Program-made: the position numbers and the translations under genes
The notes under the pieces: model-generated
What the model saw: the letters and a program-made list of their open reading frames with translations, nothing else
Told to the model about the DNA's origin: nothing
The model's database searches: none
Part shown: positions 42,373 to 51,396 of the stretch, one piece after another
How positions within the stretch are numbered: the stretch's first letter is position 1
Layout of the letters: each line of letters begins with the position of its first letter
Assembly (NCBI RefSeq): GCF_030676415.1
Contig: NZ_JAUUTW010000001.1
Span: forward strand, 186,001-250,000
Direction of reading: 5' to 3'
Origin: Peribacillus frigoritolerans
Lineage (GTDB): Bacteria > Bacillota > Bacilli > Bacillales > DSM-1321
Length of the DNA: 64,000 bases

Positions 42373-44763
42373 ATGAACTTGGTTCGACAAATACGAAAGG
42401 CTGCTGTTCTAGGGTCAGGAGTTATGGGATCAGGGATTGCTGCACACCTTGCTAACATCGGCATTCCGACTTTATTATTGGATATTGTACCTCGTGAACT
42501 CACTGAGGATGAAAAGAAAAAGGGATTGACATTAGATAATAAACAAGTGCGTGACCGTATCAGCCAAACTGCGATTACGAAACTTTTAAAACAGAAACCA
42601 GCTCCGCTTTCGGCTAAGGGAAACATTGCGTTGATCGAGGCGGGAAACCTGGAAGATGATATAAGTCGTTTAAAAGATGTCGATTGGATCATCGAAGTGG
42701 TCGTTGAGAAGCTTGAGGTTAAGCAAAGTGTGTTTGCCCAGGTGGATCAGCATCGTAAACCAGGAAGCATCGTTTCATCGAATACATCCGGAATTTCAAT
42801 CGAAGCGATGGCAGAAGGCCGTTCGGAGGACTTTCAAAAGCACTTCCTGGGAACCCACTTCTTCAATCCGCCGCGTTATCTAAAATTGTTGGAGATCATC
42901 CCTACTAAAGCAACTTCACCAGAAGTGCTCGAATACATGAAAAGATTCGGCGAAGATGTACTGGGAAAAGGTGTCGTCGAAGCTAAGGATACCCCTAACT
43001 TCATCGCAAACCGCATTGGAACTTATGGTTTATTGGTCACTCTGCGGGAAATGCAAAAAGGCGGATACAGTGTTGGTGAGGTCGATTCGGTTACAGGTCC
43101 GTTGATTGGAAGGGCAACCAGCGCGACTTTCCGGACACTTGATGTAGTTGGATTGGATACCTTTGCTCATGTTGCCAGAAACGTATATGACCAGGTGGAC
43201 GGAGAAGAAAAAGAAGTTTTCAAAATACCTGATTTCATGCATGAAATGCTTAAGAATGGGTGGCTTGGAAGCAAGTCAGGCCAAGGATTTTTCTTGAAAA
43301 AAGGCAAGGAAATCCTTGAACTGAATCCCGAAACCCTTGAATACGATGCACGAAAAAGATTAAAAACGCCTTCCATCGAAATGGCTAAACAGGCCAAGGG
43401 CTTGGAAAATAAAATGAAAGCGCTTGTTTATAGCGAAGACCGTGCCGGCCAATTACTTTGGAATGTTTTGAATCCGGCGCTTGTGTATTCTGCCCAGCTG
43501 CTTGGGGACATCGCGGATGACATCGTGGCGATCGATCAAGCGATGAAATGGGGCTTCGGATGGTCCACAGGTCCTTTTGAAACCTGGGATGCGATAGGTG
43601 TAGAAAAATCGGTAGCCCGAATGGAAGCGGAAGGCATCACCGTTCCGAAATGGGTGAAGGATATGCTCGCTAAAGGCATCACTTCTTTCTATAAAGAAGA
43701 AAATGGCATAGTTCACTTTTATGATAATGGTGAATATAAAGAACTTGTCGAAAATCCTAAAGTGATCAATCTTAAAGCGATCAAAAAGCAAAAAGGCGTA
43801 ATCAAGAAAAACAGTGGTGCAAGCTTGATGGATATCGGCGAGGGAGTGGCTCTTCTTGAATTCACTTCACCGAATAATGCAATCGGTCTGGATATCATAC
43901 AAATGATCAATGCGTCGGTTGACGAAGCGGAAGCGAATTTTAAAGGCCTGGTCATCGGAAACCAAGGAAAGAATTTCTGTGTAGGCGCCAATATTGCAAT
44001 GATGCTGATGGAAGCGCAGGATGACAATATTTTTGAACTCGATATGGTCATCAGCCAATTCCAAAAGGCGATGCTTAAGATTAAGTACAGTGCAGTTCCT
44101 GTAGTGGTTGCCCCGTTTAATATGACGCTTGGCGGGGGGGCTGAAGTGTCCCTTCCGGCAGCGCGCATCCAGGCAACGACTGAAACGTATATGGGACTAG
44201 TGGAAGCTGGTGTAGGTTTGATCCCAGGCGGTGGCGGGACTAAAGAACTTTATGTGAAGACGTTGAGGAATATGCCGAAGGGTGTCGACTTCGACTTGCA
44301 GAAAGTCGCCAACCAAGTATTTGAAACGGTCGCCATGGCAAAGGTTTCGACCTCCGCTGAGGAAGCAAGAGGGAATAATTTCCTTAATTCAGCTGATGGA
44401 ATAAGCGTGAATGCAGATCATCAGCTATATGATGCGAAACAGGCGGTACTTTCCATGCATGAACAAGGGTATACCGCTCCAGCCCGCACAAAGATCCCGG
44501 TCGTAGGTGAAACTGGATATGCCGCACTTCTATTAGGGGCGGAATCCATGCGCCTTTCAGGATTCTTATCAGATCATGACCTTGTCATCGCCAAAGAGCT
44601 TGCATACGTCCTGGCAGGGGGGAAACTCCCATTTGGCACGGAAGTAGATGAACAGTATATCTTGAACCTAGAAAAACAGGCATTCCTAAAACTGATCTCG
44701 ACTCCGAAATCCCAGGCAAGGATGCAGCACATGCTTGTTAAAGGTAAACCACTCCGTAATTGA
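42373..44763 (+). CDS. fadN: 3-hydroxyacyl-CoA dehydrogenase / enoyl-CoA hydratase
   Basis: Bifunctional beta-oxidation enzyme. 796 residues: an N-terminal NAD-binding domain starting VRQIRKAAVLGSGVMGSGIAAHLA, the dehydrogenase motif FLGTHFFNPPRYLKLLEIIPT with catalytic His, two C-terminal dehydrogenase domains, and then an enoyl-CoA hydratase/crotonase domain (LVIGNQGKNFCVGANIAMML; FNMTLGGGAEVSLPAARIQA with oxyanion-hole Gly; MGLVEAGVGLIPGGGGTKEL with catalytic Glu). This dehydrogenase-first order is the FadN arrangement, opposite to E. coli FadB. ATG 42373 follows AAGGGGGAT; the frame is open upstream through the FadR site but without a start signal. First gene of fadN-fadA-fadE. Confidence 0.93.
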   Translation: MNLVRQIRKAAVLGSGVMGSGIAAHLANIGIPTLLLDIVPRELTEDEKKKGLTLDNKQVRDRISQTAITKLLKQKPAPLSAKGNIALIEAGNLEDDISRLKDVDWIIEVVVEKLEVKQSVFAQVDQHRKPGSIVSSNTSGISIEAMAEGRSEDFQKHFLGTHFFNPPRYLKLLEIIPTKATSPEVLEYMKRFGEDVLGKGVVEAKDTPNFIANRIGTYGLLVTLREMQKGGYSVGEVDSVTGPLIGRATSATFRTLDVVGLDTFAHVARNVYDQVDGEEKEVFKIPDFMHEMLKNGWLGSKSGQGFFLKKGKEILELNPETLEYDARKRLKTPSIEMAKQAKGLENKMKALVYSEDRAGQLLWNVLNPALVYSAQLLGDIADDIVAIDQAMKWGFGWSTGPFETWDAIGVEKSVARMEAEGITVPKWVKDMLAKGITSFYKEENGIVHFYDNGEYKELVENPKVINLKAIKKQKGVIKKNSGASLMDIGEGVALLEFTSPNNAIGLDIIQMINASVDEAEANFKGLVIGNQGKNFCVGANIAMMLMEAQDDNIFELDMVISQFQKAMLKIKYSAVPVVVAPFNMTLGGGAEVSLPAARIQATTETYMGLVEAGVGLIPGGGGTKELYVKTLRNMPKGVDFDLQKVANQVFETVAMAKVSTSAEEARGNNFLNSADGISVNADHQLYDAKQAVLSMHEQGYTAPARTKIPVVGETGYAALLLGAESMRLSGFLSDHDLVIAKELAYVLAGGKLPFGTEVDEQYILNLEKQAFLKLISTPKSQARMQHMLVKGKPLRN

Positions 44764-44835
44764 TGGATAGATGAAGATATGGCCAAAACGAAGATTAATA
44801 GATTGATAGCTTAAAAATGAGTAAGGGGGATCCTC

Positions 44836-46014
44836 ATGAAAGAAGCGGTAATAGTTGCTGGAGCAAGGACTCCGGTAGGAAGAGCGAAAAAAGGTTCTCT
44901 TGCCAGTGTACGTCCTGATGATTTAGGGGCTCTTGTTGTAAAGGAAACGTTAAAGCGTGCAGGGAATTATGAAGGCACCATAGATGACCTGATTATCGGT
45001 TGTGCAATGCCTGAAGCGGAGCAAGGATTGAACATGGCGCGTAACATTGGAGCATTAGCAGGATTGCCTTATACAGTACCGGCCATAACGATTAATCGTT
45101 ACTGTTCAAGCGGGCTGCAAAGTATCGCTTATGGAGCGGAAAGGATCATGCTTGGCCAAAGTGATACAGTCATTGCAGGCGGAGCGGAATCCATGAGCCT
45201 TTTGCCAATGATGGGCCATGTAACGCGTCCGAACGCGAGACTTGCGGAAACGGCACCGGAATATTATATGGGTATGGGTCACACTGCTGAAGCCGTTGCA
45301 AAAAAATACGGCATTTCCCGTGACGATCAAGATGCTTTTTCTGTTAGAAGTCATCAAAAGGCGGCTAAGGCCATTGCAGAAGGAAAGTTTTCCGATGAGA
45401 TCGTACCGGTTGACGTAACCCTTCGTTCAGTGGGACCAGATCTTAAGTTAAAGGAAAAATCATTTACTTTTACACAGGATGAGGGCGTTCGTCCAGGCAC
45501 GACTGCTGAAGTGCTAAAAAAACTAAGACCTGCATTCTCTGTTACAGGATCCGTAACAGCAGGGAATTCATCACAAACGAGTGATGGTGCAGCCGCGGTC
45601 ATGGTCATGGATGGGGAAAAGGCCTCTTCATTAGGGATGAAACCGATGGGGAAGTTCCGTTCCTTTGCTGTAGCAGGAGTACCGCCTGAAATCATGGGCA
45701 TTGGACCGATTGCAGCCATTCCTAAAGCTTTGAAGCTAGCCGGTCTTGAGTTATCGGATATTGGTTTATTTGAATTGAATGAAGCCTTTGCTTCCCAATC
45801 CATTCAAATCATTCGTGAGCTCGGATTGAATGAAGAGATTGTCAATGTAAATGGCGGAGCCATCGCCTTAGGCCATCCACTAGGATGTTCGGGAGCAAAA
45901 TTGACATTAAGCCTGCTTCATGAAATGAAGCGCAGAAACCAACAGTTCGGAGTCGTGACAATGTGCATCGGCGGCGGAATGGGTGCTGCTGGGGTATTTG
46001 AATTAATGGCGTAA
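44836..46014 (+). CDS. fadA: Acetyl-CoA C-acyltransferase (3-ketoacyl-CoA thiolase)
   Basis: Thiolytic last step of beta-oxidation, releasing acetyl-CoA. 392 residues. Nucleophile Cys90 is in INRYCSSGLQSIA; the second pair is ALGHPLGCSGAKL (His) and VVTMCIGGGMGAAGVFE (Cys). The N-terminus MKEAVIVAGARTPVGRAKKG is typical. AAGGGGGATCCTC precedes ATG 44836, 72 bases after fadN. A bulged hairpin lies in the interval before fadE. Operon and FadR control are shared with fadN. Confidence 0.94.
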   Translation: MKEAVIVAGARTPVGRAKKGSLASVRPDDLGALVVKETLKRAGNYEGTIDDLIIGCAMPEAEQGLNMARNIGALAGLPYTVPAITINRYCSSGLQSIAYGAERIMLGQSDTVIAGGAESMSLLPMMGHVTRPNARLAETAPEYYMGMGHTAEAVAKKYGISRDDQDAFSVRSHQKAAKAIAEGKFSDEIVPVDVTLRSVGPDLKLKEKSFTFTQDEGVRPGTTAEVLKKLRPAFSVTGSVTAGNSSQTSDGAAAVMVMDGEKASSLGMKPMGKFRSFAVAGVPPEIMGIGPIAAIPKALKLAGLELSDIGLFELNEAFASQSIQIIRELGLNEEIVNVNGGAIALGHPLGCSGAKLTLSLLHEMKRRNQQFGVVTMCIGGGMGAAGVFELMA

Positions 46015-46019
46015 TCCCA

Positions 46020-46052
46020 CCCCTCCCGGAAGCTGTCATGCTTCCGGAGGGT
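46020..46052 (+). other. Intercistronic hairpin between fadA and fadE
   Basis: CCCTCCCGGAAGC and GCTTCCGGAGGG pair over about 12 bp with one bulged C and a 6-base loop. Only GTTTAC follows, so full termination is unlikely; processing or partial termination is possible. Confidence 0.55.
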
Positions 46053-46083
46053 TTACTATCTTAAACACATAGGAGGAAATGAC

Positions 46084-47871
46084 ATGTCCAATCAAACTAC
46101 AGATAACCTCATTAAAGGCGGAGCCTTTTTAGTAGAAGATATTACGTATGATCAAGTGTTTACACCGGAAGATTATTCTGATGAGCATAAAATGATTGCC
46201 AAAACTGCCGAGGATTTCGTAGTGAATGAAATTCTGCCGCAGGTTGAACATTTAGAAAACCATGAATTTGACCGTTCCGTTAAATTACTGAAGCATGCAG
46301 GTGAAATCGGTTTACTTGGTGCTGACGTTCCTGAGGAATACAGCGGATTGGGTCTTGATAAAATCAGTTCGGCATTGATTACGGAAAAAATGGCACTTTC
46401 AGGCGGCTTTGGAATTACGCATGGTGCACATGTAGGTATCGGATCTTTGCCGATCGTATTATTCGGGAATGAAGAACAAAAGAAAAAATACCTCCCTTTA
46501 CTGGCAACGGGTGAGAAGATTGCTGCGTATGCCTTAACGGAACCAAGCTCAGGTTCAGATGCCTTGGGAGCAAAAACGACAGCGAAATTGAATGCCGAAG
46601 GAACACACTATATTTTAAATGGTGAAAAACAGTGGATTACAAATGCAGGTTTTGCAGATGTCTTCTGTGTATACGCCAAAATCGACGGCGAACAATTCTC
46701 CGCTTTCATTGTTGAGCGTGATTATGATGGCGTATCAACTGGTGCTGAAGAGAAGAAAATGGGAATCAAAAGCTCATCTACACGTACATTAATCCTTGAA
46801 GATGTACATGTACCAGTCGAAAACCTTTTGGGTGTAGCCGGAAAAGGACATGTCATCGCTTTCAATATCCTGAATATCGGCCGTTATAAATTAGGCGTCG
46901 GCGCTGTCGGCGGATCTAAACGTGCCCTTGAGATTACAGCAGCTTATACGAATCAACGTCAACAGTTCAAAACGAAAATTTCCGATTTTAACTTGACGAA
47001 AGAAAAACTTGCAACAATGGCATCCAAAATTTATGCAGCAGAAAGCTCTGTATACCGTACCGTTGGCCTTTATGAACAAAGGCAAAGCAAATTGACGGAT
47101 GAGCAAGTGAAAGATGGGAAATCAATGGCGGCTGCAATCGCTGAATATGCCATTGAGTGTTCATTGAATAAGTTCTTCGCTTCAGAAGTGTTGGATTATG
47201 TTACGGACGAAGGCGTACAGCTTCATGGAGGCTATGGTTTCATGCAGGAGTATGAAATTGAAAAAGCATATCGCGATTCCCGGATTAACCGGATCTTTGA
47301 AGGTACAAATGAAATCAATCGATTGCTTGTCCCTGGAACTTTCCTGAAGAAAGCACTTAAAGGGGAATTGCCGCTTCTTCAAAAGGCTCAAAGCCTGCAA
47401 GAGGAATTAATGATGATGATGCCGGAAGAACCTGGCGATGAGCCATTGGCACAAGAAAAAATGCTTGTTAGAAACGCTAAGAAAATCGGGATTCTGGCAG
47501 CTGGCCTTGCTGCACAGAAATACGGCAAAACTCTTGATCAAGAACAAGAAATCCTGTCCAACATTGCTGATATCGCATCCCTTGCCTATGCAGCTGAATC
47601 CGTGGTATTGCGTACGGAAAAAGCCATTGCGGCTACAGGTCTGGAGAAGAACAAACAAAAAGTGCTTTACACTGAAATCTTCGTTCAGGAAGCTTTCAAT
47701 GAAATAGAACAGCACGCAAAGGAAACGTTAATCGCAGTGGAAACAGGCGATACTCTTCGCATCATGCTTGCGTCGCTCCGCAAGCTGACAAGACATAATC
47801 CAATCAATGTCATTGCGAAAAAACGTGAAGCTTCCGTCAAGGTAATCGAAGCTGAAAAATATGCTCTTTAA
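46084..47871 (+). CDS. fadE: Acyl-CoA dehydrogenase
   Basis: FAD-dependent first step of beta-oxidation. 595 residues, longer than the usual 380, because of a C-terminal helical extension (about 410-595) typical of FadE in Bacillus. The catalytic core shows EIGLLGADVPEEYSGLGLD, YALTEPSSGSDALGAKTTA, EKQWITNAGFADVFCVYAK, RQQFKTKISDFNLTKEKLATMA, VQLHGGYGFMQEYEIEKAYRDSRINRIFEGTNEINR, the last holding the flavin and catalytic region. GGAGGAAATGAC precedes ATG 46084. Electrons probably go to an electron-transfer flavoprotein encoded elsewhere. Closed by a perfect 12-bp terminator. Confidence 0.93.
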   Translation: MSNQTTDNLIKGGAFLVEDITYDQVFTPEDYSDEHKMIAKTAEDFVVNEILPQVEHLENHEFDRSVKLLKHAGEIGLLGADVPEEYSGLGLDKISSALITEKMALSGGFGITHGAHVGIGSLPIVLFGNEEQKKKYLPLLATGEKIAAYALTEPSSGSDALGAKTTAKLNAEGTHYILNGEKQWITNAGFADVFCVYAKIDGEQFSAFIVERDYDGVSTGAEEKKMGIKSSSTRTLILEDVHVPVENLLGVAGKGHVIAFNILNIGRYKLGVGAVGGSKRALEITAAYTNQRQQFKTKISDFNLTKEKLATMASKIYAAESSVYRTVGLYEQRQSKLTDEQVKDGKSMAAAIAEYAIECSLNKFFASEVLDYVTDEGVQLHGGYGFMQEYEIEKAYRDSRINRIFEGTNEINRLLVPGTFLKKALKGELPLLQKAQSLQEELMMMMPEEPGDEPLAQEKMLVRNAKKIGILAAGLAAQKYGKTLDQEQEILSNIADIASLAYAAESVVLRTEKAIAATGLEKNKQKVLYTEIFVQEAFNEIEQHAKETLIAVETGDTLRIMLASLRKLTRHNPINVIAKKREASVKVIEAEKYAL

Positions 47872-47890
47872 GCAATGAATCAAAATCAGT

Positions 47891-47928
47891 AAAGGGAATG
47901 CCCGTAAAGGCATTCCCTTTATTTCCTT
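47891..47928 (+). terminator. Terminator of the fadNAE operon
   Basis: Perfect 12-bp stem (47891-47902 and 47909-47920), loop CGTAAA, T-rich tail. Confidence 0.88.
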
Positions 47929-48010
47929 TGATGAAATCATTGGGAATTCAAAAGACATTTCGTTGTATTGCGTGCTGAAAACGGGTATTCTATTGATAGG
48001 TGGTGAAATG

Positions 48011-48367
48011 ATGGGCTTAACATTATATTGGTACCCAAAATGCGGCACATGCCGTAATGCGAAGAAGTGGCTGGATAATCATGAACTGCAATATGAAGCG
48101 ATCCATATAGCGGAAAATCCGCCTTCGCGAACTGAAATAGAACAACTATATAAAATCAGCAATTTGGAATTGAAGAAGTTTTTCAATACTAGCGGTCAAA
48201 AATATCGGGAGCTGGGCTTAAAGGATAAGCTGAAAGAAGCTTCTGAAGCAGAGATGCTTGATATATTGTCCACAGATGGCATGCTTCTGAAAAGGCCGAT
48301 TGTTACGGATGGCACCAAAGTGACGGTAGGTTTCAAAGAAGAGCAATTCGAACAGGTTTGGAACTGA
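48011..48367 (+). CDS. yusI: ArsC/Spx-family thioredoxin-fold protein (YusI-like)
   Basis: 118-residue protein of the ArsC/Spx branch of the thioredoxin fold. MGLTLYWYPKCGTCRNAKKWL carries a CxxC (Cys11, Cys14) at the N-terminus; ELKKFFNTSGQKYRELGLKDKL and DGMLLKRPIV are the family core. It is annotated in relatives as an arsenate-reductase-like or Spx-like protein; real substrate unknown. ATG 48011 (seven bases from AGGTGG) is preferred over the adjacent ATG 48008. It sits between fadE and gcvH, exactly as yusI does in B. subtilis. Confidence 0.88.
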   Translation: MGLTLYWYPKCGTCRNAKKWLDNHELQYEAIHIAENPPSRTEIEQLYKISNLELKKFFNTSGQKYRELGLKDKLKEASEAEMLDILSTDGMLLKRPIVTDGTKVTVGFKEEQFEQVWN

Positions 48368-48462
48368 AATTTCACAAAATATTTGGTTAATTCCTTACTT
48401 AAACAAACAATCTACCTTATAATGGAATAGATAAAATAAGATGTACATATGGAGGGTTAATA

Positions 48463-48846
48463 ATGACAACAACACCAAAAGAACTTCGTTACACTAAAGA
48501 ACATGAATGGGTCAAAACGGAAGATGGAACAGTGCGCATTGGAATTACAGCTTTCGCACAGTCCGAGCTTGGGGACATCGTATTCGTTGAGCTTCCGGAA
48601 ATCGGCGATGAACTGAAAGCGAACGAACCATTTGGAAGTGTTGAATCCGTTAAGACGGTTTCAGAACTTTATGCACCTATCAGTGGCAAGGTTGTTGAAG
48701 TAAACGAAGATTTAAGTGACAACCCTGAATATGTAAATGAGTCTCCTTATGAAAAGGCATGGATGGTCGTGCTTGAACCAACTAATGGCAGTGATATTGA
48801 AAAACTGATGAGTGCTGAAGAATATGAGAGTTTAATCAACGGTTAA
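48463..48846 (+). CDS. gcvH: Glycine cleavage system H protein
   Basis: Lipoyl carrier of the glycine cleavage system and, in Bacillus, also the relay from which lipoyl groups are transferred to 2-oxoacid dehydrogenases. 127 residues. The lipoylated lysine is Lys64 in [14 protein letters not shown]; the surrounding [29 protein letters not shown] and beta-hairpin are classical. GGAGGGTTAATA precedes ATG 48463. gcvT and gcvP are not adjacent, as in B. subtilis. Genes for a small Toprim protein and a thioredoxin-like protein follow. Confidence 0.95.
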   Translation: MTTTPKELRYTKEHEWVKTEDGTVRIGITAFAQSELGDIVFVELPEIGDELKANEPFGSVESVKTVSELYAPISGKVVEVNEDLSDNPEYVNESPYEKAWMVVLEPTNGSDIEKLMSAEEYESLING

Positions 48847-48939
48847 AAAGAAGGAGAGGGGGGGACTGAAAAGGCCTGCTCTCTTTTTCATTTTGTACAG
48901 TGGCAGTTGCGCACATAATTCGTGAGATGGAGTGATGAC

Positions 48940-49305
48940 ATGGAGTGGGGCGAATTCGATAAAGTGATCATTGTAGAAGGCAGTTCCGATAGAAGAAAAG
49001 TTGCCTCCGTTTTAAATGAAGATGTGGAAATAAGATGTACCAATGGGACCATATCATTAACTAAGCTGGATGAAATAGTGGATGAATTGATGGACCGTGA
49101 TGTTTATCTCCTTTTTGACGCAGATGAATCAGGAGAAAAGCTGCGGAAGCAATTCCGAAGGGAAATGCCCGAAGCGAACCACCTGTATATTAATAAAATG
49201 TACAAAGAAGTGGAAAGCTCACCCGAACATCATATCGCAACTGTGCTTCTATCTGCTAATATGAATGTGAAAATGAAATTTTTAAGTCAAAGGGTGAACG
49301 ACTAA
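48940..49305 (+). CDS. Single-domain Toprim protein (YusF-like)
   Basis: 121 residues that are almost only a Toprim domain, as in RNase M5 and primases. The metal-binding glutamate is in DKVIIVEGSSDRRKV, and the second acidic pair in VYLLFDADESGEKLRKQFRREMP. The C-terminal helix region (HLYINKMYKEVESSPEHHIATVLLSANM) is family-specific. ATG 48940 with GGAGTGA upstream is preferred to GTG 48922. Biochemical role is unknown; RNA or DNA phosphodiester chemistry is expected from the fold. It is followed directly by the thioredoxin-like gene, as in B. subtilis (yusF-yusE). Confidence 0.82.
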   Translation: MEWGEFDKVIIVEGSSDRRKVASVLNEDVEIRCTNGTISLTKLDEIVDELMDRDVYLLFDADESGEKLRKQFRREMPEANHLYINKMYKEVESSPEHHIATVLLSANMNVKMKFLSQRVND

Positions 49306-49308
49306 TTG

Positions 49309-49617
49309 ATGCAGGAATGGAAAGAAGAAGAGTGTAAGCTTGCTGTTGAAAATGGGGAAACCTTTTGCTTATATTTATATACGCCTTTATGCGGCACTTG
49401 TCAGGTTGCCTCCAAGATGCTGACGATATCCTTGGAGCTATTCCCGGAATTGAAGGCAGGCAAAATGAATATGAACTATGTCCAAGCAATTGCTGAATCA
49501 TATGAAATCGAGAGTGTTCCTTGTTTATTGCTTTTCAAAGAAGGACAGCTGCACAAAAAAATATATGCCTTTCAATCCGTTCCTTATTTGTACGGATTGC
49601 TTAAGGAAATCAGCTAA
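49309..49617 (+). CDS. Thioredoxin-like protein (YusE-like)
   Basis: 102 residues of thioredoxin fold. The redox pair is C28-G-T-C31 in LYLYTPLCGTCQVASKML, and the cis-proline loop is YEIESVPCLLLFKEG with an unusual Cys after the proline. The catalytic dipeptide GT differs from the GP of thioredoxins. The start is uncertain: ATG 49309, or the TTG just before it, follows the Toprim stop with almost no gap, so translation is probably coupled. No signal peptide, so cytosolic. Terminator follows. Confidence 0.82.
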   Translation: MQEWKEEECKLAVENGETFCLYLYTPLCGTCQVASKMLTISLELFPELKAGKMNMNYVQAIAESYEIESVPCLLLFKEGQLHKKIYAFQSVPYLYGLLKEIS

Positions 49618-49650
49618 GAAACCAATCAGAACCGTGGTTGGTTTCTTTGT
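49616..49650 (+). terminator. Terminator after the thioredoxin-like gene
   Basis: A perfect 10-bp stem (49616-49625 and 49638-49647), its 5' arm overlapping the stop codon; the T run is short. Confidence 0.7.
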
Positions 49651-49704
49651 TGCGGACATTTGAAAGTGAGATTGAAATTAAACAAAGAATATTCTAACAA
49701 TTCA

Positions 49705-49733
49705 TTGACTGATTTATTCTAAAATGCTATATT
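49705..49733 (+). promoter_or_regulatory. Sigma-A promoter of the metY S-box transcript
   Basis: -35 TTGACT (49705-49710), 17-base spacer, -10 TATATT (49728-49733), about 30 bases before the aptamer. Confidence 0.75.
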
Positions 49734-49763
49734 TTGAATTAAGTAACGGCAGAATTTAATAGT

Positions 49764-49907
49764 TCTTATCAAGAGTGGCGGAGGGACTGGCCCGACGAAG
49801 CCCGGCAACCGGTATAAATTTTATATACGGTGCTAATTCCAGCAGAGTGTTGGCTCTGGTAGATGAGGTGTGTTCTTGAAACCTCTTCTTATTGAAGTGG
49901 TTTTTTT
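49764..49907 (+). ncRNA. SAM-I (S-box) riboswitch of metY
   Basis: The aptamer (49764-49867) has the S-box blocks CTTATCAAGAG, TGGCGGAGGGACTGGCCCGACGAAGCCCGGCAACC (split over 49776-49810), GGTGCTAATTCC and closing GATGAG that pairs with CTTATC. A terminator follows: 10-bp stem with one mismatch (49879-49888 and 49894-49903) and seven T residues. High S-adenosylmethionine should terminate transcription before metY. Confidence 0.93.
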
Positions 49908-49968
49908 GTTTATAAAGGCCAGATATCATATAATTCCAACTAAATCCATAGAAAAAGAGGAGAATCAT

Positions 49969-51279
49969 ATGTCAGAGAAAAAGTTGCGTTTCGAAACATT
50001 GAGTGTCCATGGCGGTCTGCAAGCTGATGAAACAGGTGCCCGTGCAGTTCCTATCTACCAAAGCAATGCGTACTTGTTTAAAGATACCGACCATGCAGCG
50101 AATTTATTTGGTCTAAAGGAGAATGGCTATATATATTCACGACTTCATAATCCCACGGTCAGCGTTTTTGAGGAAAGAATGGCCTTATTGGAAGGCGGTA
50201 TCGGCGGATTGGCAACGGCAAGCGGAATGGCGGCCATCTCACTTTCAATCCTGAATATTGCCGCTGCAGGGGATGAGATTGTTTCAGCCTCTACCTTATA
50301 TGGCGGTACGTATAACCTTTTTGAAAATACTCTTCCTAAATATGGGATCAAAGTGAAGTTCGTTTCTCCCGATGACCCTAAAAATTTCAAAAGGGCGATA
50401 ACGCCAAGAACTAAAGCCATTTTTGCTGAAACGATCGGAAATCCAAGTTTGAGGGTGCTTGATATTGAAGCGGTAGCGAAAATCGCCCATGATGCCGGAA
50501 TACCTTTGATCATTGATAATACCTTTGCGACACCGTATCTATGCAGACCAATTGATTTTGGAGCGGATATCGTCATCCATTCCGCTACAAAATGGCTTCT
50601 GGGAAATGGAACCACGCTGGGCGGTGTCATCGTGGATGGAGGGAGATTCGATTGGAACTCGCCAAATTACCCTGGCTTCACGGAGCCTGACCCAAGTTAC
50701 GACAATCTGGTATACGCCGAGGCAGTTGGACCTGCCGCATTCATAACGAAAGCCCGAGTCCAGTTACTCCGCGATTTAGGCCCTGCGCTAAGTGCCCAAA
50801 GTGCATTCCAGTTTACGCTTGGACTTGAAACGCTCCATGTAAGGATGAAAGAGCATCTATCAAACACCAAGTCTGTCATTGAATATTTAAAAAACCATCC
50901 TGCGGTGACTTGGGTTTCACATCCCGGTGATGAGGATCATCCCGATAAAGCCCTTGCGGATAAATATTTGCCAAAGGGAGCTGGATCTGTCGTTACATTT
51001 GGGATACAAGGTAATCGGGAAGCTGGGGCAAAACTTATCAATTCTGTGGAATTATGGTCCCATGTAGCCAATGTTGGGGATGCGAAGAGCTTGATCATCC
51101 ATCCAGCCAGTACGACCCATCAACAATTGAATGAGGCGGGTCTTGCGAAAGCGGGTGTGCGTGCTGACCAAGTCCGTTTATCCATTGGGATTGAAAATGT
51201 AGACGATTTAATAGAAGATTTGGAGCAGGCAATTGAAAAAGCGACGAATATCGTCTCCTTGACATCCAAAACGGTTTAA
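49969..51279 (+). CDS. metY: O-acetylhomoserine sulfhydrylase (O-acetylhomoserine aminocarboxypropyltransferase)
   Basis: PLP enzyme making homocysteine from O-acetylhomoserine and sulfide. 436 residues, the longer MetY type of the Cys/Met-metabolism PLP family. The PLP lysine is Lys208 in VIHSATKWLLGNGTTLGG; other motifs are SLHNPTV-like YIYSRLHNPTVSVFEERMALLEGG, ASGMAAISLSILNIAAAGDEIV and LIIHPASTTHQQL. ATG 49969 after AGAGGAGAATCAT is chosen; the frame runs upstream through the riboswitch. S-box control confirms a methionine-pathway role. Cystathionine-type paralogues are shorter, which supports MetY. Confidence 0.92.
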   Translation: MSEKKLRFETLSVHGGLQADETGARAVPIYQSNAYLFKDTDHAANLFGLKENGYIYSRLHNPTVSVFEERMALLEGGIGGLATASGMAAISLSILNIAAAGDEIVSASTLYGGTYNLFENTLPKYGIKVKFVSPDDPKNFKRAITPRTKAIFAETIGNPSLRVLDIEAVAKIAHDAGIPLIIDNTFATPYLCRPIDFGADIVIHSATKWLLGNGTTLGGVIVDGGRFDWNSPNYPGFTEPDPSYDNLVYAEAVGPAAFITKARVQLLRDLGPALSAQSAFQFTLGLETLHVRMKEHLSNTKSVIEYLKNHPAVTWVSHPGDEDHPDKALADKYLPKGAGSVVTFGIQGNREAGAKLINSVELWSHVANVGDAKSLIIHPASTTHQQLNEAGLAKAGVRADQVRLSIGIENVDDLIEDLEQAIEKATNIVSLTSKTV

Positions 51280-51319
51280 GCAAAGTTTCTGTTCATGCTT
51301 GTACTAGAAATATTATACA

Positions 51320-51348
51320 TTGCGCTCCTTTTTTATCTATGATAAAAT
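51320..51348 (+). promoter_or_regulatory. Candidate promoter of the metNPQ S-box transcript
   Basis: -35 TTGCGC (51320-51325), 17-base spacer, -10 TAAAAT (51343-51348), about 48 bases before the aptamer. Confidence 0.5.
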
Positions 51349-51396
51349 TTCTCCATACTAAAGAACTTAATGTTGTACAAATATTCTATATATTAG

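Noticed and set aside
43719..44168. 149-codon antisense frame inside fadN
   Set aside because: Lies wholly inside the crotonase domain of fadN and shows no protein-like motif.
50145..50630. 161-codon antisense frame inside metY
   Set aside because: Mirror of a strongly conserved PLP enzyme; codon-structure shadow with no ribosome site.
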